Shown piece after piece: positions 60,006 to 64,000 of a stretch of DNA of 64,000 bases. This DNA comes from Enterococcus_D sp050529585 (GTDB lineage Bacteria > Bacillota > Bacilli > Lactobacillales > Enterococcaceae). The DNA is taken from NCBI RefSeq assembly GCF_050529585.1, contig NZ_CP172882.1:1-64000 (forward strand). Direction: 5' to 3'. The notes beneath the pieces were generated by a model. The model saw only the letters and a program-made list of their open reading frames with translations, did not search any database and was not told the origin of the DNA. Position numbers and translations under genes: made by a program. Numbering within the stretch: the first letter of the stretch is position 1; every line of letters begins with the position of its first letter.

Positions 60006-60051
60006 GGATTGTCATGATAAAAAAGATTAAGATAGAGATGGAGAAAAATCA

Positions 60052-62067
60052 TTGAAGCAAACAGAAATTTATGGATTGAAAAAAGTTCAAATCGACCGAC
60101 GAATTGGTTTTTTAGAAGAACATACGTATCAAGGCAATGATTTAGGGGTGACTTTTGCAGGTGCCCAAGTGACGTTCAAATGTTGGTCGCCAGAAGCAGA
60201 TGCAATGGAGGTAGTCATTTATCAGAGTGGTGAGATCGAGAAAAATGATCAGCTGATGGCGTTTCAAATGACACAAATCGATCATTGTTGGACCGTAACA
60301 ACGGATCAACAAATCAAAGGATTATTTTATACATACCGTATCACTCGTGGTGATGAAACAGTGGAAACCGTTGATTTATACGCTAAAGCAGTTGGTGTCA
60401 ATGGAAATCGTGGGGCGATTCTTGATTTGACGCTGACCGATCCTGAAGGGTGGCAAGAAACAAGTTATACACCGCCTGATACTATCACAAATGCCTATAT
60501 TTGGGAATTACACGTAGAAGATTTCAGCAGTGATCCAAATAGCGGTATCTCAATCAGTAATCGCGGCAAATACTTGGCTTTTACTGAACCAAATACCCAT
60601 CTCTTGGATGACCCACAACAAGCTACAGGGATGGCTTATCTGAAGGAATTAGGCATTAACTATGTTCATTTATTGCCGATGTTTGATTATGACAATGATG
60701 AAACCTCAGCAACGTATAATTGGGGCTATGACCCCAAAAACTACAATGTACCTGAAGGCAAATATGCTTCAGACGCGTATGATCCAGCCACGCGTATTCG
60801 TGAGTGTAAACAAATGATCCAAGCGCTGCATCAAGAAAATATTGGTGTAATTATGGACGTAGTCTTTAATCATACGTCGATCACTGAGAAATCGTGGTTT
60901 AATTTGACAGTACCTGATTATTACTATCGTCAAAATAATGCAGGTGATTTTGCAGACGGATCAGCCTGTGGCAATGAAACTGCTTCTGAGCGTAAAATGA
61001 TGCGTAAATTTATTCATGATTCTGTGCTGTTTTGGGCGAAAGAATATAAAATCGATGGGTTTCGCTTTGATTTGATGGGGTTACATGATGTCGATACCAT
61101 GAATCAATTGCGTCAACGTTTGGACAATGAAGGATTTGAACACGTTATTTTATACGGAGAACCTTGGGATGCCGGCAGCAACCAGATCATGGCCCCCAAC
61201 ATCCCTGCCAACAAGAGCAATGTTTGGGCTTTGGACGAAAGAATTGCTGTTTTTAGCGATGATTTGCGTGACAGTATCAAAGGCGATGTATTTGAAGCGC
61301 GTGATGGTGCTTTTATTCAAGGGATGAATGGTCAGTCGCAAAGGAAAGAAACCTTCTATCTCCGTGATTTGGCTACTGCTATCCAAGGCAGCACCCGCTA
61401 TGATGATCATCGGGCAGAGAATCGGTGGGCCAAATCACCCCAACAAGTGATTGCCTATGCGTCAGTTCATGATAACCTGACCCTTTGGGATAAACTAGTA
61501 GTGACCATGACACCTGAATCCCAGCAACATGTGTATGCCAAAGATCAGATGCTTCTTGCACGCAATAAATTAGCAGCTGCACTTTTGTTTACCAGCCAAG
61601 GAGCGATACTCACGCAAGCCGGTGAAGAATTTGGGCGTACCAAAGAAGGCGATGAAAACTCATTTCGTTCGCCACTAGCCATCAATCAGCTGGATTGGCA
61701 GCGTGCCAAAGCGTTTAAAGATTTGCGTGACATCTATCGCGGTCTTTGGCAAATACGTCAAAACTATGCACCCCTTCGAGACCAGACAACACAAACGGCT
61801 GCCAGAATGAAGTTTTTCGACACGAATGATGAAAATATCATTGCCTATGAAATACCAAATGATGATCAGACCCAACCGTGGCAATCTATGATTGTTGCAG
61901 CAAATAGTAGTGCTCATACCTGGAAACTGAATTTACCGGACATCACAGAGGATGAACAATGGCTTCTTATTGCAGATTCAAACGGAGCAGGTGTTGCAGT
62001 GCGCCCAGCAGAAGGTACGATTATCGATCCATTACACTTTATGATCTGGGTGAAGATGAAACGATAA
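60052..62067 (+). CDS. pulA: Type I pullulanase (GH13), intracellular
   Basis: A 671-aa debranching enzyme that hydrolyses alpha-1,6 links. A CBM48-like N-terminal domain (LGVTFAGAQVTFKCWSPEADAMEVVIY, about residues 27-110) precedes the GH13 barrel. The type I pullulanase signature YNWGYDPKNYNVPEG is near 223. Catalytic regions are DVVFNHT, GFRFDLMG (nucleophile Asp), ILYGEPWDAG (acid/base Glu) and SVHDNLTLWD. No signal peptide is present, so it acts in the cytoplasm on imported branched dextrins. The start is TTG 60052 behind GATGGAG; no better start is present. It is the last gene of the importer operon. Confidence 0.93.
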   Translation: MKQTEIYGLKKVQIDRRIGFLEEHTYQGNDLGVTFAGAQVTFKCWSPEADAMEVVIYQSGEIEKNDQLMAFQMTQIDHCWTVTTDQQIKGLFYTYRITRGDETVETVDLYAKAVGVNGNRGAILDLTLTDPEGWQETSYTPPDTITNAYIWELHVEDFSSDPNSGISISNRGKYLAFTEPNTHLLDDPQQATGMAYLKELGINYVHLLPMFDYDNDETSATYNWGYDPKNYNVPEGKYASDAYDPATRIRECKQMIQALHQENIGVIMDVVFNHTSITEKSWFNLTVPDYYYRQNNAGDFADGSACGNETASERKMMRKFIHDSVLFWAKEYKIDGFRFDLMGLHDVDTMNQLRQRLDNEGFEHVILYGEPWDAGSNQIMAPNIPANKSNVWALDERIAVFSDDLRDSIKGDVFEARDGAFIQGMNGQSQRKETFYLRDLATAIQGSTRYDDHRAENRWAKSPQQVIAYASVHDNLTLWDKLVVTMTPESQQHVYAKDQMLLARNKLAAALLFTSQGAILTQAGEEFGRTKEGDENSFRSPLAINQLDWQRAKAFKDLRDIYRGLWQIRQNYAPLRDQTTQTAARMKFFDTNDENIIAYEIPNDDQTQPWQSMIVAANSSAHTWKLNLPDITEDEQWLLIADSNGAGVAVRPAEGTIIDPLHFMIWVKMKR

Positions 62068-62216
62068 TGAAATATCCATAGAGTAAAAATGTTATTTAAA
62101 AATCGTTTATGTGCACTGAACGTTTCTTAAAATAATCTACTAATGACAAGCTAACCGCTTCATGGTATAGTTAACCCAAGAAAACCCACGTTGGATTGTT
62201 ACTGACTCGATCAGGC

Positions 62217-62268
62217 AAAACCTAAATAAGAAAACGCTTTTTACAGCGGCTCTTATTTAGGTTTTTTA
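62217..62268 (+). terminator. Terminator after the pullulanase gene
   Basis: AAAACCTAAATAAGA pairs with TCTTATTTAGGTTTT, with an inner CGCT/AGCG stem and six T. The rest of the gap, 62068-62362, holds no recognised gene. Confidence 0.9.
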
Positions 62269-62362
62269 TTTTTCCCCTGGTTTTTCTATGGTTGAAAAGG
62301 TCAATATGTTGCAATCGCTATGTATTGTCTAAAAAAATAAGATAAGTGAAGGAGTAGAGAAG

Positions 62363-63805
62363 ATGACAAAATTTCCAGAGAATTTCTTATGGGGCGGCGC
62401 AACGGCTGCCAATCAATTAGAAGGTGCGTTTGACCGAGATGGCAAAGGGCTGTCTGTTGCCGATGCAATGCCTGGAGGCAAACAGCGTTTAGCGATTTTG
62501 GGTAGTGATACCTTTGACTGGACGATTGATGAAGACACATATACTTATCCAAATCATCGGGGGATCGATCACTATGATCGTTTTAAAGAAGATATTGCTT
62601 TATTTGCAGAAATGGGCTTTAAGAGCTACCGCTTTTCGATTGCCTGGACACGGATTTTTCCTAATGGAGATGAAACGACACCAAACGAAGCTGGCTTAGC
62701 TTTTTATGATGCATTGATCGATGAATGTTTGAAGTACGAGATCGAGCCGGTGATCACGATTTCTCACTATGAAATGCCGTTACATTTGGCCAAAGAGTAT
62801 GGCGGCTGGAAAAACCGTGCATTGATTGAATTTTATGAACGCTTTGCGAAAGTTGTCTTGGAACGGTTCCATAGTAAAGTGAAGTATTGGATGACATTCA
62901 ATGAAATCAATTCAGCATTCCACTTTTCAGCATTGAGTCAAGGGATGGTCAACAGTACGGGAGCCGGTGATTTCACGAATGTGGTCCAAGCGTGGCACAA
63001 TCAATTTGTGGCCAGCAGTAAAGCGGTGAAAATCGGACACGAATTGAATCCAGATCTCCAAATTGGTTGTATGATTATTTATGCAACGACGTATAGTATC
63101 GATGCAAACCCAATCAACCAAACAGCAACGTTGATTCAGAATCAAGCCTTCAATTTTTACTGTGCCGACGTGCAAGTACGGGGCAAATACCCAGCCTTTA
63201 CGAATCGTTTATATAAAGAACATGGTGTTGATCGTGAAAGACTGGAAATCACAGAAGAAGATTTAGCCTTGATTGCTAAATATACAGTTGATTATATTGG
63301 GTTCAGCTATTATATGTCTTCTGCTGTTGATGTGACGGCTAATGAAGCAGATGAAGTCCAAGGCAACTTGCTTGGCGGCGTGCGCAATCCATTCTTAGAA
63401 GCAAGTGATTGGGGATGGCAAATCGATCCTGAGGGATTACGTATTGCACTGAATGAATTGTATGACCGCTATCAAAAACCGTTGTTTATCGTTGAAAATG
63501 GACTAGGGGCAATCGATACCTTCAACGAAGAGGGTGTGATCGAAGATGATTACCGCATTGATTACTTGCGCCGCCATATCGAAGCAATGGGTGAAGCAAT
63601 CGAAGATGGGGTTGACTTGATTGGGTATACACCATGGGGTTGTATCGATCTTGTGAGTGCATCGACGGGAGAAATGAGTAAACGGTACGGCTTCATCTAT
63701 GTTGATTTGGATGATGAAGGCAATGGAACGATGGATCGCGCTAAGAAAAAATCGTTTGATTGGTACAAACAAGTAATTGCGACAAATGGCGCAAATCTTG
63801 ATTAA
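62363..63805 (+). CDS. GH1 6-phospho-beta-glucosidase
   Basis: A 480-aa GH1 enzyme. The N-terminus FPENFLWGGATAANQLEGAF is typical of GH1. The acid/base Glu is in MTFNEINSAFH (about residue 180) and the nucleophile Glu in FIVENGLGAID (about 377). STGEMSKRYGFIYVD near 432 is the phosphate-binding region of 6-phospho-enzymes, so PTS-imported beta-glucosides are the likely substrates. ATG follows AAGGAG. It is separated from the pullulanase operon by a terminator and no PTS gene is adjacent. Confidence 0.93.
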   Translation: MTKFPENFLWGGATAANQLEGAFDRDGKGLSVADAMPGGKQRLAILGSDTFDWTIDEDTYTYPNHRGIDHYDRFKEDIALFAEMGFKSYRFSIAWTRIFPNGDETTPNEAGLAFYDALIDECLKYEIEPVITISHYEMPLHLAKEYGGWKNRALIEFYERFAKVVLERFHSKVKYWMTFNEINSAFHFSALSQGMVNSTGAGDFTNVVQAWHNQFVASSKAVKIGHELNPDLQIGCMIIYATTYSIDANPINQTATLIQNQAFNFYCADVQVRGKYPAFTNRLYKEHGVDRERLEITEEDLALIAKYTVDYIGFSYYMSSAVDVTANEADEVQGNLLGGVRNPFLEASDWGWQIDPEGLRIALNELYDRYQKPLFIVENGLGAIDTFNEEGVIEDDYRIDYLRRHIEAMGEAIEDGVDLIGYTPWGCIDLVSASTGEMSKRYGFIYVDLDDEGNGTMDRAKKKSFDWYKQVIATNGANLD

Positions 63806-63814
63806 ACAAGCATG

Positions 63815-63849
63815 AAAAGAAGCAGCAGGCGAATGCCTGCTGCTTCTTT
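63815..63849. terminator. Terminator after the GH1 gene
   Basis: AGAAGCAGCAGGC, a GAAT loop and GCCTGCTGCTTCT form a perfect 13-bp stem with AAAA before and TTT after, so it can serve the convergent gene too. Confidence 0.88.
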
Positions 63850-63869
63850 GGTGTCCTCCCGAATAGCGG

Positions 63870-64000
63870 TTATCCTCTACGTATTCGGCGTTGGTAAGCA
63901 ACAGTTGCCAAGAACCAACTCACTGCAATGATCCCCCCACACCAGATGAAGGCTAGGCGTAACGGCGCGGGTGGTTGTTGCAGCATCAATGCCCGAATGG
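63870..64000 (-). CDS. Membrane protein, C-terminal part (gene cut by window end)
   Basis: The minus-strand frame open from the window end to TAA at 63872-63870 encodes 42 residues ending LATVAYQRRIRRG, with one membrane helix (LAFIWCGGIIAVSWFLATVAY) and a basic cytoplasmic tail. The helix-plus-basic-end pattern resembles the last segment of an ABC-2-type permease or similar polytopic protein, but too little is present to name it. Confidence 0.6.
   Translation of the reverse strand, partial: IRALMLQQPPAPLRLAFIWCGGIIAVSWFLATVAYQRRIRRG

Noticed and set aside
1..64000. Possible mobile elements, CRISPR arrays, tRNA or rRNA genes.
   Set aside because: No transposase or integrase, no regularly spaced repeats, and no tRNA or rRNA signature was recognised on either strand.

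Overview
The window opens at the first base of dnaA and reads as the origin-proximal part of a low-to-moderate GC Firmicute chromosome. Gene order (dnaA-dnaN-yaaA-recF-gyrB-gyrA-rpsF-ssb-rpsR-gdpP-rplI-dnaB-purA, then radA-yacL-gltX-cysE-cysS-mrnC-rlmB-rae1-sigH) and protein sequences point to Lactobacillales, most likely Enterococcus. The species cannot be fixed from sequence alone. No rRNA, tRNA, CRISPR array or insertion sequence was found.

Layout. (1) 1-16.3 kb: replication and origin core. The dnaA-dnaN gap holds DnaA boxes, DnaA-trio-like triplets and an AT-rich stretch. gyrase, the rpsF-ssb-rpsR operon, a GdpP-type phosphodiesterase lacking its usual membrane and PAS part, rplI, dnaB, purA and a DegV protein follow. 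Two ParB parS sites flank ssb-rpsR. (2) 16.4-21.6 kb: ABC-F ATPase, ZIP metal transporter, small membrane protein and proBA. (3) 21.7-31.5 kb: dUTPase, radA, yacL, gltX, a Cys T-box, cysE-cysS-mrnC-rlmB-rae1, sigH and veg. (4) 31.5-41.4 kb: GNAT, mscL, an M16 peptidase-like pair, rodZ, pgsA, cinA, recA (SOS-type box) and rny. (5) 41.4-47.9 kb: a trehalose island. treR, pgmB and a GH65 phosphorylase diverge from a TreB-type PTS permease, with operator and cre-like sites at both promoters. (6) 47.9-52.3 kb: accessory regulators and membrane proteins. These include a DHA2 MFS exporter behind an attenuator-like leader with a 12-codon leader ORF, a PadR-DUF1700-small-protein operon and a TetR regulator with a palindromic upstream region. 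(7) 52.3-63.8 kb: a carbohydrate island. A YesM/YesN-type two-component system diverges from a solute-binding lipoprotein, two CUT1 permeases, a YesL/DUF624 protein and a type I pullulanase, followed by a GH1 6-phospho-beta-glucosidase. The last 131 bases are the 3' end of a membrane-protein gene on the minus strand.

How the parts fit. The trehalose island would import trehalose as trehalose-6-phosphate, split it by phosphorolysis and isomerise beta-glucose-1-phosphate. In the last island, two tandem 20-bp direct repeats just upstream of the lipoprotein promoter are the likely binding site of the divergent YesN-type regulator. The two-component system, three-part importer and cytoplasmic debranching enzyme look like one inducible unit for branched alpha-glucan oligosaccharides. 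The importer has no ATPase gene here, so it probably uses a shared one encoded elsewhere. The best candidates for undescribed biology are this alpha-glucan unit, the MFS leader, the shortened GdpP and the small protein in the PadR operon.
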